Of a DNA stretch of 64,000 bases, positions 26,963-34,136 are shown in pieces. Below the pieces are notes generated by a model. That model ran no database searches and was not told the DNA's origin. It saw only the letters and a list, made by a program, of their open reading frames with translations. The position numbers were made by a program, and so were the translations under genes. Source of the stretch: Nocardia caishijiensis NBRC 108228 (GTDB lineage Bacteria > Actinomycetota > Actinomycetes > Mycobacteriales > Mycobacteriaceae); assembly GCF_001612825.1 (NCBI RefSeq), contig NZ_BDBE01000012.1, forward strand, positions 172,040-236,039, read 5' to 3'. Positions within the stretch are counted from its first letter, which is position 1. Each line of letters starts with the position of its first letter.

Positions 26963-27904
26963 ATGTACTCGAAGCAGGTACTTCTATTGTCAGCCGAATA
27001 TTGCCCGGTCAACGACGAGGCACTCGCTCTGCGGCAAGAATTACTGAACGCTGTGGCGTCGGATCTGACGCGAAGTGCAGGGAACGGTTGGGAGCGAATC
27101 GACGCCGCGTTTGTTCTCATCGGCGAACGTGTATTCACTCGTGTCGTTGCGGTCTCCGGTAGCGGCAAGACGCCGGTGGCTTCGCTGCCGGATTCCCTTG
27201 TTCCCATGCTCGGGCGGCTGAAAAGCGTGATGTACGTACCTGGTCGTGGCACATGGATCACCCTGGTCTGCACCGTGCTGTCGGATGGCGCGTTCGAGAC
27301 CGGCTTCGACGACCGTGAACGCCCCGCGGTCGGCGAGGAGATGAACCGCGCCTTGGCCGCAGAGTTGGAGTCGTATCCTCGCGACCGCCTGCCATCGTGG
27401 ATGTCCTCGGGGTTGGAGGCGCATTCCCGCGATCTCCGGTACCCGTGGATGGTCGCGGAGCTGGCGGATGTTCTTCCGGGCATGCCATTCGGCTCGGAAC
27501 GCCGGTCGGCTCATCGACCAGGAGCCTCGGCGGAATACGGCCCGAGTGATCTGTACAAACCGAAAATCGATAGAAAAACTGCCGCACATCTCGCTGAAGA
27601 TTTCGTTCCGGAGGAGCCGGGAATCGAATATTTCAGTGTGACATACCAATACGCTTCCGAGGGCTCGCCGGTGATCATCTTCCTGGAACTGGACGAGGAT
27701 CGCCTCGAGTGCCGAAAAATCGAGATCTTTCCGAACGGATGCATCGACACCGCGAGTATCACGTCCGAGGGTGCGTACACGACATTGCGTGACGATCCGT
27801 GGCCGGTGACATCGGAATTGCTGGAAGATGGGCACGTACTCACAGTCTCCCGGATTCCACCGAAACACTTCCAGACCGAGTGGTTGACAGTGGACGGATT
27901 CTGA
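26963..27904 (+). CDS. Two-domain immunity-like protein (YezG-like then DUF6881-like)
   Basis: About 313 residues from ATG 26963; no good ribosome site is seen, so the start is uncertain. Residues 30-150 contain GWERIDAAFVLIGE, then LGRLKSVMYVPGRGTWITLV and FETGFDDRERP. This pattern (W...Y-x-P-G-x-G-T-W-x-x...F-x-x-x-F-x-x-D) is that of YezG/DUF600-type antitoxins and immunity proteins. Residues 195-313 contain IEYFSVTYQYASEGSPVIIF, LDEDRLECRKIEIFPNGCID and PWPVTSELL, the layout of DUF6881-type immunity domains. Two such domains in one frame suggest a fused immunity gene of a polymorphic-toxin locus. No toxin gene is adjacent. It follows the repeat-protein gene after 73 bp. Domain assignments are from pattern memory. 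Confidence 0.55.
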   Translation: MYSKQVLLLSAEYCPVNDEALALRQELLNAVASDLTRSAGNGWERIDAAFVLIGERVFTRVVAVSGSGKTPVASLPDSLVPMLGRLKSVMYVPGRGTWITLVCTVLSDGAFETGFDDRERPAVGEEMNRALAAELESYPRDRLPSWMSSGLEAHSRDLRYPWMVAELADVLPGMPFGSERRSAHRPGASAEYGPSDLYKPKIDRKTAAHLAEDFVPEEPGIEYFSVTYQYASEGSPVIIFLELDEDRLECRKIEIFPNGCIDTASITSEGAYTTLRDDPWPVTSELLEDGHVLTVSRIPPKHFQTEWLTVDGF

Positions 27905-27983
27905 TAGGGAGATCGCGTCAACGTCGATGTGCCGGGCGGGTCGCTTCCCGCTCCAATGCACTACTCATTCGGAGGATTTGGTT

Positions 27984-28547
27984 GTGTACAAGGTGAGGAC
28001 ACTCGGGGCCGCTGTGGCGGTGGGCGTCGCGTTGACATTGTTCGGGGCTCAGGCCTCGGCAGTCCCCGGTTTGCCGAGCGGGTCGTCGGAGGTCGTAACC
28101 CCGACCGCCGAATCAATCAGCACCGCGTTTCCACGGTTGGTTCCGCAGAGTGCGGAGGGCGAAGTCGGCTACCGGGGTGCGACTTGCTGGCAGACCGATC
28201 GCGAGTACATCCCCAGCGCCAATGCGGGTGATCCGGAATTCGGGAACTGGGCGTGGCAGTGGCGGTGCTATGGCGGAGGGGACGGCAACGACCCCTTCTA
28301 TCGAATCTACGCCTATCACTCCTCGGTCGACGTTCAGTCGGTGGTCGCAGGCCTCCCGCCGTCATCGATGACGACGGACGTAAATAACGGCCGCGAGTAC
28401 ACGAACCACCAGTACACCGACAACGGAAACAAGATCATCACCACCTTCTCGGGTGACCCCCAGCGCGCGACCTTCCTCATGTTCACCGACGGATACGGCA
28501 CACCGGACGAGGTCATGAACTGGTGGCGCGCGGCCCCACTGAACTAG
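27984..28547 (+). CDS. Secreted protein, aromatic-rich, unknown
   Basis: A 187-residue precursor from GTG 27984, with GGAGG 8 bases upstream, which decides the start over a longer frame. The signal is YKVRTLGAAVAVGVALTLFG, with cleavage likely after ASA (about residue 25). The mature protein has a compact region rich in Trp, Tyr and Gly (YRGATCWQTDREYIPS, FGNWAWQWRCYGGGDG), with two Cys likely paired, ending VMNWWRAAPLN. It looks like a small globular exported domain. I do not recognise a family. GC and codon use are lower than in the flanking housekeeping genes, as for the whole 26-32 kb stretch. Confidence 0.65.
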   Translation: MYKVRTLGAAVAVGVALTLFGAQASAVPGLPSGSSEVVTPTAESISTAFPRLVPQSAEGEVGYRGATCWQTDREYIPSANAGDPEFGNWAWQWRCYGGGDGNDPFYRIYAYHSSVDVQSVVAGLPPSSMTTDVNNGREYTNHQYTDNGNKIITTFSGDPQRATFLMFTDGYGTPDEVMNWWRAAPLN

Positions 28548-29032
28548 AACCCGGCGGCCGCCTGTAGCGCAGGCGGTCCCGCTTATGGGGTTGGTAGCAG
28601 CCGTGCTCGAGGTGTTGCCGACATGCGCAGCCATGCGGCTCTGTACACGGCGAAAGTTGTTGTGCCGCAGTCTATTACGGGCAACTCCCGTCGTTCTCGA
28701 TGCTACTGTCGCCGGTTGCCCGCGTGCGAGCGGGCTCGGGCGAGACCGGGGGTGGGCGTGTCGACGACCAACCGGAAGGGTGATCGCCAAAGTCCGGGGA
28801 AGCAAGGGGCATTCGGATTTCGCGAACGACTACCTGTGTGCCGCTGACGCAGCGACGGAGTTCGTCTACACCACAGACGACTTCACTCTTTGCCTCGTAA
28901 CGCCGTGAAGAGAACCCGGGAACGGAAGGGGTGGGGGTATTCATGGCCCTCGACGACGAACTCGACCGCATCGCCGCCCACGCCGACCACCGACTGGCTT
29001 TCCAGGCAGGGTATCCGGTACAAGGATGAACA
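28548..29032. other. 485 bp without a confident gene; possible degraded coding remnant
   Basis: A 7-bp stem at 28558-28576 just after the upstream stop may be a weak terminator. Several short frames exist. One from 28943 (ATG, 28 codons: MALDDELDRIAAHADHRLAF and 8 more residues) reads like the end of a real helical protein, but its frame is closed upstream at 28898. A second frame ends at 28908 with protein-like EFVYTTDDFTL. Together they look like remnants of a frameshifted gene. No product can be named. Confidence 0.35.
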
Positions 29033-29455
29033 GTGAGTAGATTTGCCGAGGTCATTGTGATCGCCCGGGACGGGTGGTCGGCGATGGAGCCGTTGACACA
29101 GCCGGATCCCGGGCGCGAATGGCATCAGTGCTTTACGCCCGTAGATGATTCTGTTTTCGAGGGCACTCTGTCAGGGTCCGTCGACTGCTACATGTGGGTC
29201 GCGCAGTTCCCACGGATGAACTGGTGGGGGTTGCTCAGCTTCCTGGAGGGTCTGGAGTGGGCGGATCCCTACTCGGTGCAGGTCTTGATTCGGGACGAGG
29301 AAGACAGTTGCTTCGGGTTGTGGATGCTGATCGGCGGAAAGATGACCGAGATTCCCCTGGCTGGTACGACAAGGCTCCCGGCTGACAACCTGATCACCGG
29401 GGGTGTGCTGATCAGGTCGGAGAAATATGGCGAAGAGCCTTCAGGGCAGGATTAG
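29033..29455 (+). CDS. Small soluble protein, possible immunity protein
   Basis: A 140-residue protein from GTG 29033 with AAGGATG upstream. It has no signal peptide or membrane helix. Notable segments are GSVDCYMWVAQFPRMNWWGL, LEGLEWADPYSVQVLIRDEE and CFGLWMLIGGKM, a compact alpha/beta pattern rich in Trp. Size, acidity, single-gene context and the nearby two-domain immunity-like gene suggest an orphan immunity protein, but no family is recognised. It converges on the cysteine hydrolase gene 49 bp away. Confidence 0.5.
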   Translation: MSRFAEVIVIARDGWSAMEPLTQPDPGREWHQCFTPVDDSVFEGTLSGSVDCYMWVAQFPRMNWWGLLSFLEGLEWADPYSVQVLIRDEEDSCFGLWMLIGGKMTEIPLAGTTRLPADNLITGGVLIRSEKYGEEPSGQD

Positions 29456-29503
29456 TTTATCCACGATGACGAAGGCTTCCATGCGGTCCGGCGGATCGCC
29501 AGG

Positions 29504-30088
29504 TCAGTCGGTGGTGAGGTCGGCGGGGGTCGGGACAACTACTCCGTAGATGTCGCCGACGGTGGCGAGGGCGGCTGCGTGGAGTTGGGGGGCGGTGACT
29601 TCGGCGAGGGGGCGGGTGGCGCAGGCGTTGGCTACGACGGTGGGTTTGTTGCCGCGCAGGAAGGCGCCTTCGGTGGTGAAGGTGACGCACATGTGGGTCA
29701 TGAAGCCAGCGATGATGACCGATTCGTTGCCTGCGGCGTCGACCAGGTCGCCGAGTTCGGTGTCGACGAAGGAGTTGGGGAAGGACTTCACAACGACGGC
29801 TTCGTCGGCGGTGGGGGTGAGCTTCGGGTGGATCCGGCCGATGTCGGTGATGATGTCGTAGGGGCTGCCCTCGCCGCCGTTGTGCATCACGTGGATGACG
29901 GTGGTGCCTGCTTGTCGGGCCTTCTCGAGGAGGTCGGCGGCGGCGTCGATCGCCTGCTCCCAGCCGGTCAGTTCCATGACGCCGCGGGTGTAGGTGTTCT
30001 GGTAATCGACCAGGATCAGGGTCGAGGTGGCGAGGGCGGCGGGGGTTTCGTCGAGGCCGATGAGCTGGCGAAGCGTTGTCGAAGTCAT
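29504..30088 (-). CDS. Isochorismatase-family cysteine hydrolase
   Basis: A 194-residue protein from ATG 30088 (MTSTTLRQLIG). The catalytic triad of the family is visible: Asp in TLILVDYQNTYT, Lys in AVVVKSFPNSFVDT, and Cys in IIAGFMTHMCVTFT, with the cis-peptide segment just before. Members hydrolyse isochorismate, nicotinamide or N-carbamoyl compounds; the substrate here is unknown. The gene is divergent from a GlxA-type AraC regulator with 77 bp between the starts, a common pairing in which the regulator controls the hydrolase. No link to the isochorismate synthase gene at 12 kb is evident. Confidence 0.87.
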   Translation of the reverse strand: MTSTTLRQLIGLDETPAALATSTLILVDYQNTYTRGVMELTGWEQAIDAAADLLEKARQAGTTVIHVMHNGGEGSPYDIITDIGRIHPKLTPTADEAVVVKSFPNSFVDTELGDLVDAAGNESVIIAGFMTHMCVTFTTEGAFLRGNKPTVVANACATRPLAEVTAPQLHAAALATVGDIYGVVVPTPADLTTD

Positions 30089-30165
30089 GGGATTCACGCT
30101 ATGGCCGTCGGGGCATGTCGGCAATGTCATGTAACCTGCAGATTCAGACATCGGCGGAGGTGGTG

Positions 30166-31143
30166 ATGGAGCGGCTGGTCGTGGTCGTGCTGTTCGAGGG
30201 GGTCGACCTGCTCGATGTGACGGGGCCGCCTGAAGTGTTCTCGCTGTTGCAACGGGAGCTGGACGAGCCGACCGGTTACGAGGTGGCGCTGGCTGCCGAA
30301 ACGCTGGATCCGGTCACCACGTCGGCCGGTGTGCGGGTGCTGCCCGACGTCACGTTCGAGAAGGTCGTCGGGCGGCGGATCGACACGATCGTCGTGCCGG
30401 GCGCGGTCGAGACCGATGACCGTCGGCAGGTTCGCGCGCTGGTGAAACCTGTTGTGGTCGAAGCAGTTTCGGCGATGGCGGTCGAAGCTCGCCGGGTGGC
30501 TTCGGTGTGTGTCGGTGCGCACGTGCTGGCGGCGGCGGGGCTGCTCGACGGCAAACGCGCCACCACACACTGGTCCACCGCGCAGCAACTCGCCACCGAG
30601 CACCCGGAGGTGTCGGTCGACGCCGATCCGATCTATATCCGCGATGGCGATGTGTGGACCGGCGCGGGACTCACCGCATGCCTCGATCTCACACTGGCCT
30701 TGGTCGCCGACGATTTCGGTGACGAACTCGCGTTGCGGGTCGCCCGTCAACTGGTGATGTTCCTGAAACGGCCGAGCGGCCAGAGTCAGTTCAGTGTTTC
30801 GCTCGAACCGGTTTCCACCACCCGCCGGATCGACGAGTTGCGGCACTACATCGCGGGCAATATCGCGCGTCCGCTCACGGTGACCGAGTTGGCCGAACAG
30901 GTGCATCTCAGTGAACGCCAGCTCACGCGCATCTTCCGGACCGAACTCGGGATGACACCGGCCGTCTATATCGAGTCGGCGCGGGTGGAGGTCGCGCGGC
31001 ATCGGCTCGAGACGACTGATGAAACGCTGCAGCGCATCGCGACCACGTGCGGGTTCAATACGGTCGACACGCTCGCGCGTGCTTTTCGCCGACGACTCGA
31101 CACCACGCCCGCGGAGTACCGGAATCGTTTCCGCATCGGGTGA
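30166..31143 (+). CDS. GlxA-family AraC-type transcriptional regulator
   Basis: A 325-residue protein. Residues 1-190 form a DJ-1/PfpI (class I amidotransferase-like) domain: VVVLFEGVDLLDVTGPPEVF, IDTIVVPGAVETDD, and VASVCVGAHVLAAAGLLDGK with the nucleophile-elbow Cys, then ATTHWSTAQ. Residues 220-325 form the double AraC HTH: ITVTEL-like PLTVTELAEQVHLSERQLTR and the end ETLQRIATTCGFNTVDTLAR. GGAGG lies 5 bases before ATG 30166, which excludes the longer in-frame extension. It probably controls the divergent cysteine hydrolase gene. Confidence 0.9.
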   Translation: MERLVVVVLFEGVDLLDVTGPPEVFSLLQRELDEPTGYEVALAAETLDPVTTSAGVRVLPDVTFEKVVGRRIDTIVVPGAVETDDRRQVRALVKPVVVEAVSAMAVEARRVASVCVGAHVLAAAGLLDGKRATTHWSTAQQLATEHPEVSVDADPIYIRDGDVWTGAGLTACLDLTLALVADDFGDELALRVARQLVMFLKRPSGQSQFSVSLEPVSTTRRIDELRHYIAGNIARPLTVTELAEQVHLSERQLTRIFRTELGMTPAVYIESARVEVARHRLETTDETLQRIATTCGFNTVDTLARAFRRRLDTTPAEYRNRFRIG

Positions 31144-31173
31144 TCACTAAGCTGTGGACTTTACGGTGAATTG

Positions 31174-31296
31174 ATGAGTAACAAGGGGTTTCGGGTGTTC
31201 GTGATCGCAGAAGAATGGCCGACCTGGCCGGTGACGACGGTGCTGTGGGCGATGACGGGCCTGTTGCGCCTGCTGACCAGCGGTTCCGGCGCCTGA
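31174..31296 (+). CDS. Very small hydrophobic protein ending in SGSGA
   Basis: The open frame encodes up to 40 residues: MSNKGFRVFVIAEEWPTWPV, then a hydrophobic helix and the end LLRLLTSGSGA. The ATG has no good ribosome site. AAGGGG at 31183-31188 stands 6 bases before an in-frame GTG at 31195, giving 33 residues, and the string CAAGGGGTTTC here is the same as the ribosome-site region of the repeat-protein gene at 26407. There is no signal peptide. The end resembles the LSSGS repeats of the secreted paralogues and the 21-residue peptide at 31900. Whether it is translated is inference. Confidence 0.4.
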   Translation: MSNKGFRVFVIAEEWPTWPVTTVLWAMTGLLRLLTSGSGA

Positions 31297-31415
31297 GCCA
31301 GTCTGCGGGGCGCTGTCTTGCCCCCCTTTCAGGTGTCTGCCCCGCGCGTCGTGGCGCTGTTAGACATCTTGTGCGGCGGAAATTCGCCGCAAATCTGAAA
31401 GATGAGGGGTTCACA

Positions 31416-31757
31416 ATGGCAAAGATTCGTGCGTTCGGTGTGGCGATGGTCGCGGCGGCGGGCATGTCGATGATGGGTGCGGGCGCCGCGTTGGCGGCCG
31501 AGGAACCGGCTACCGGGTCGTCGGACCTGCTGAGCGGGCTCACCTCGGGCACCGCGGAGACCGAGCCGGTCGCCGAGGAGCCCGCGGGCTCGCTCGAGGG
31601 CCTCGACCTGGCGGCCCTGCTCGCGCTGCTGAGCAGCGGCTCGGGCGAGTCCGAGACCGTCGCGGAGGAACCGGCGACCGGCTCCGCCGAGGGCCTCGAC
31701 CTGGCCGCGCTGATCGAGCAGCTGAGCAGCGGCACCGCCGAGGCGCCTGCCGAGTAA
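31416..31757 (+). CDS. Secreted acidic repeat protein, paralogue of the 26407 gene
   Basis: A 113-residue precursor with a 27-residue signal (MAKIRAFGVAMVAAAGMSMM...ALA), the same length and style as its paralogue. The mature part starts AEEPATGSSDLL and contains three degenerate units: AEEPATGSS...LTSGT, AEEPAGSLEGLDLAALLALL SSGSG, and AEEPATGSAEGLDLAALIEQ LSSGT. Each has an AEEPA(T)G(S) head and an amphipathic Leu/Ala helix ending in (L/T)S(S)G. The protein is very acidic, without Cys or Trp. GAGGGG is 8 bases before ATG 31416. Function unknown; probably exported and loosely structured. Confidence 0.7.
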   Translation: MAKIRAFGVAMVAAAGMSMMGAGAALAAEEPATGSSDLLSGLTSGTAETEPVAEEPAGSLEGLDLAALLALLSSGSGESETVAEEPATGSAEGLDLAALIEQLSSGTAEAPAE

Positions 31758-31899
31758 CAGCTCGTCGATCCTGGATCGGGTGCGAACGCACCGGTGGAAG
31801 TGGCCGCCGGTGACGAGGAATTCTTCTCACGTTCATCCGAATTATGTGCTGCGTAATTCGGCGCTGATAAGAAGTGACTATTCGTCTAGAAGGAGAACC

Positions 31900-31965
31900 A
31901 TGTTCGACACCCTGGTCCAGATTCTGCCCCTGCTCGCCGCCTTCGCCTCCGGGTCGGCAGGCTGA
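31900..31965 (+). CDS. 21-residue leaderless hydrophobic peptide
   Basis: The peptide is MFDTLVQILPLLAAFASGSA plus a final Gly. A near-ideal ribosome site (AGAAGGAGAACC) ends at the ATG, and a 14-bp intrinsic-type hairpin starts 20 bp after the stop, so this looks like a complete small gene. It has no signal peptide, is uncharged apart from one Asp, and ends SGSAG like the other small products nearby. Leaderless peptides of similar or somewhat larger size form outer-membrane channels in corynebacteria (PorA, PorH), but no sequence match is claimed. Signalling or antimicrobial roles are equally open. Confidence 0.55.
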   Translation: MFDTLVQILPLLAAFASGSAG

Positions 31966-31984
31966 GCATCGAGGGAGTTCGAGG

Positions 31985-32013
31985 CGGCGCCCGTCGGAAT
32001 CCGACGGGCGCCG
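31985..32013. terminator. Bidirectional terminator after the 21-residue peptide gene
   Basis: CGGCGCCCGTCGGA at 31985-31998 pairs perfectly with 32000-32013 and is followed by TTTC. It lies between the peptide gene and the convergent XRE gene. Confidence 0.8.
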
Positions 32014-32031
32014 TTTCGTGTCCGGACCGTC

Positions 32032-32745
32032 TCACCGTGACGGGATCATCCGGTACTGCCACCACGGGCGGATCGGGAAGGCCGGGTCGTAGATGCGGAG
32101 CAGATAGCGCCGTTCGACGCCGGTGGTTCGGTCGCGCACGCGCACATGTCTGCGGGCGACGTCCTGCGGCCGGATCTCACTGGCCCAGACCGTATCCCAG
32201 TCGGGTGAGACGGCACAGGCCGAGGTGATCGCGGTGACGCGCTGAGAGGGAGCGAGCGGCGACAGCATGCGGAAGGCGTGCACGAGCACTTGGGCTTCGG
32301 TGGTCCAGTCGAGCAGGGCCTTCTTGGCGGCCGGGTTCAGGAACATCCATTCGAGCAGATTCACGCCCGCGCCCGTCCCGGGAAAGACGCGCTGGTACTC
32401 GGCGTTCGCGGCGAGCAGGTCCATGGTGGGGAAGCGTTGGTAGCAGGCCGGATGGGTGAGGCTGCCGAGGTCGGCGAGGTCCTCGGTCGAGGGGGCCGTC
32501 GGCGCGGCGCCGGTGTCGACGGCGGGTAGGCCGAGCACGAGGATGTGCTTGCGGTACCACGGCGGCACATCGAGGCTGTCGAAAAGACGTTGCAGCATCG
32601 CGGTATTGGGTACAAGCGCCCCGGTCTCGATCTGGGTGACCAGCAACGGTGCCATCTGCGCCCGCGCCGCCAGCTCCGCCCGCGCCAACCCCGCCGCCAA
32701 CCGCCGCTCGCGCAAATACACACTGAGCGCAGAACTTTCAGCCAT
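32032..32745 (-). CDS. XRE-family regulator with MmyB-like ligand-binding domain
   Basis: A 237-residue protein. The N-terminal HTH (about residues 5-60) reads LSVYLRERRLAAGLARAELA, ARAQMAPLLVTQIETG and ALVPNTAMLQRL. The C-terminal domain carries MmyB-type features: LGSLTHPACYQRFPTMDLLA, ANAEYQRVFPGT, VNLLEWMFLNPAAKK, then LSPLAPSQRVTAI, ending with a domain that contains RRHVRVRDRTTG. MmyB-type regulators of actinomycetes bind fatty acids or related ligands and often control an adjacent dehydrogenase or hydrolase. Here the neighbour is the SGNH lipoprotein gene, which is on the same strand and upstream. Confidence 0.85.
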   Translation of the reverse strand: MAESSALSVYLRERRLAAGLARAELAARAQMAPLLVTQIETGALVPNTAMLQRLFDSLDVPPWYRKHILVLGLPAVDTGAAPTAPSTEDLADLGSLTHPACYQRFPTMDLLAANAEYQRVFPGTGAGVNLLEWMFLNPAAKKALLDWTTEAQVLVHAFRMLSPLAPSQRVTAITSACAVSPDWDTVWASEIRPQDVARRHVRVRDRTTGVERRYLLRIYDPAFPIRPWWQYRMIPSR

Positions 32746-32837
32746 CCCAACCCCCGAGCCTCACCCCGACGACGGTGAAACCCAGGGTACGCCGCAAAGA
32801 TCACCCGCAAACAACGAAACGACAGGTGGTTCGGCGG

Positions 32838-32867
32838 ACGCCCCGGAGTTCGCGAGCTCCGGGGCGT
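32838..32867 (-). terminator. Terminator after the SGNH hydrolase gene
   Basis: ACGCCCCGGAG at 32838-32848 pairs perfectly with 32857-32867 (8-base loop), just beyond the SGNH stop codon on the minus strand. Confidence 0.75.
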
Positions 32868-32874
32868 TCGGTGT

Positions 32875-34110
32875 TCAGAGGGTGTTCAGGTCGATTGCGG
32901 CGGCCATGGCTCGGTAGCCTGCGGCGTTCGGGTGTCTGTGGTCGCCGGAGTCGAACGTGGGGTTCAGGCGTTCCGGGTCGGTGGGGTCGGCGAGGGCGGT
33001 GTTGAAGTCGGCGACGGCGTCGAATTCGCCGCTGGTGCGGATCCATTCGTTGAGGGCGCGCAGTTTGGCGGCGGAGGTGGGGGTGTAGTACTCGGCGCCC
33101 TTCATCGGCAGGAGGGTTCCGCCGACGACGCGCAGCCCGGCTCGGTGGGCGCGGTCGATCATGTCCCGGTAGCCGGCGATCAGCTGTTCGACGGTGACGA
33201 CCGGGTTGGGCTTGTAGGTCGGCAGGTCGACCTCCGAGAAGCCGATGTCGTTCAAGCCGCCAAGCATGACGACCGTGCCGACACCCGGCTGCTCGAGGAC
33301 GTCGCGATCGAATCGGCGCAGCGCGCTCTCGCCGTACCAGGGGGAATCGCTGACGATGGTGTTGCCGCCGATGCCAGCGTTGAGGACCGGGCGCGCGGTT
33401 CCGGCGGCGGCGAGGCGGTCGGCCAGGGCGTCGGGGTAGCGGTTGTTGCCGTCGTTGTCGGAACCGAAACCGTCGGTGATCGAGTCGCCGAACGCGACGA
33501 CGGCACCTGCTCCGGCCTCGCCGCTCATCCGCACGCTCGACAGGAAGTACCAGGAGTGTGTGGTCTCGGTGAACGCGGCCGCGTCGGTGTCGGCGGTGTG
33601 GTTGCCGGTGGCGCGGTAGGAGGTGGCATAACCCTGGGCGTGGAATGTGGCCGGGCCGGTCGGTTCGTCCAGATACAGCGTCACGGTGGCGGATTCGAAG
33701 GGCGCCAGGCGCAGGTCGGCGGGGTCGCTGGTGAGATCGGCGCCGGGGCTGATGGTGGCGGTTTCGCTGCCGTGGAAGCGGAGCGGGCGCAGCGTGTCCT
33801 GGTGGACGCGGGCTCCGGCTTCGGTGCGGGCGATCGTGGCGGACGCGACGCGAAGGTCGGTGCGGCCGAACCGGTTCGAGAGGGTGATTCGGGCGGAGTC
33901 GCCGCCGGTGGTGACCCGGACGACCTGTCGGAGCGTGTGCCGCGCGAAGCCCTCGAGCGACCAGTTCGGCTCGAAACCGCTGCTCGGCTGCTGCATCGGA
34001 ACCGACCAGGCGGTGGTCGAGACGGGCGCGGCTTCGGTGCTGGTGCAGGCCGCGGTGAGGGTGGCGGTGATCGCGACGGCGGTGGTCATCATCTTCTTCC
34101 AGACGTGCAT
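32875..34110 (-). CDS. SGNH/GDSL hydrolase lipoprotein
   Basis: About 411 residues from ATG 34110. The N-terminus MHVWKKMMTTAVAITATLTAAC is a lipoprotein signal (LTAAC). Residues 30-170 form a beta-rich N-terminal domain. The SGNH domain then shows AVVAFGDSITDGFGSD (Ser block I), NAGIGGN (Gly block II), VVMLGGLNDIGF (Asn block III) and GDHRHPNAAGY (Asp and His block V). It is a secreted or surface esterase, perhaps acting on acyl or acetyl groups. The gene begins 26 bp after the MFS gene stop on the same strand, so the pair is an operon. Longer in-frame starts are shadows inside the MFS gene. Confidence 0.88.
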   Translation of the reverse strand: MHVWKKMMTTAVAITATLTAACTSTEAAPVSTTAWSVPMQQPSSGFEPNWSLEGFARHTLRQVVRVTTGGDSARITLSNRFGRTDLRVASATIARTEAGARVHQDTLRPLRFHGSETATISPGADLTSDPADLRLAPFESATVTLYLDEPTGPATFHAQGYATSYRATGNHTADTDAAAFTETTHSWYFLSSVRMSGEAGAGAVVAFGDSITDGFGSDNDGNNRYPDALADRLAAAGTARPVLNAGIGGNTIVSDSPWYGESALRRFDRDVLEQPGVGTVVMLGGLNDIGFSEVDLPTYKPNPVVTVEQLIAGYRDMIDRAHRAGLRVVGGTLLPMKGAEYYTPTSAAKLRALNEWIRTSGEFDAVADFNTALADPTDPERLNPTFDSGDHRHPNAAGYRAMAAAIDLNTL

Positions 34111-34136
34111 GGGTTCGTCGATTCTCGGTAGTCGGG

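Noticed and set aside
26344..27483. Minus-strand frame opposite the repeat protein
   Set aside because: Its repetitive sequence merely mirrors the repeats on the other strand; no ribosome site.
11758..30088. Isochorismate synthase (12 kb) and isochorismatase-like hydrolase (29.5 kb) as one siderophore cluster
   Set aside because: They lie 17 kb apart with no NRPS, salicylate or menaquinone genes, and the hydrolase pairs with a GlxA regulator.
31308..31356. CCCCCC run within a possible GCGGGGC...GCCCCGC hairpin, considered as a second 6C RNA
   Set aside because: Only one C run, a very long loop and no paired second stem-loop; more likely chance in GC-rich DNA.
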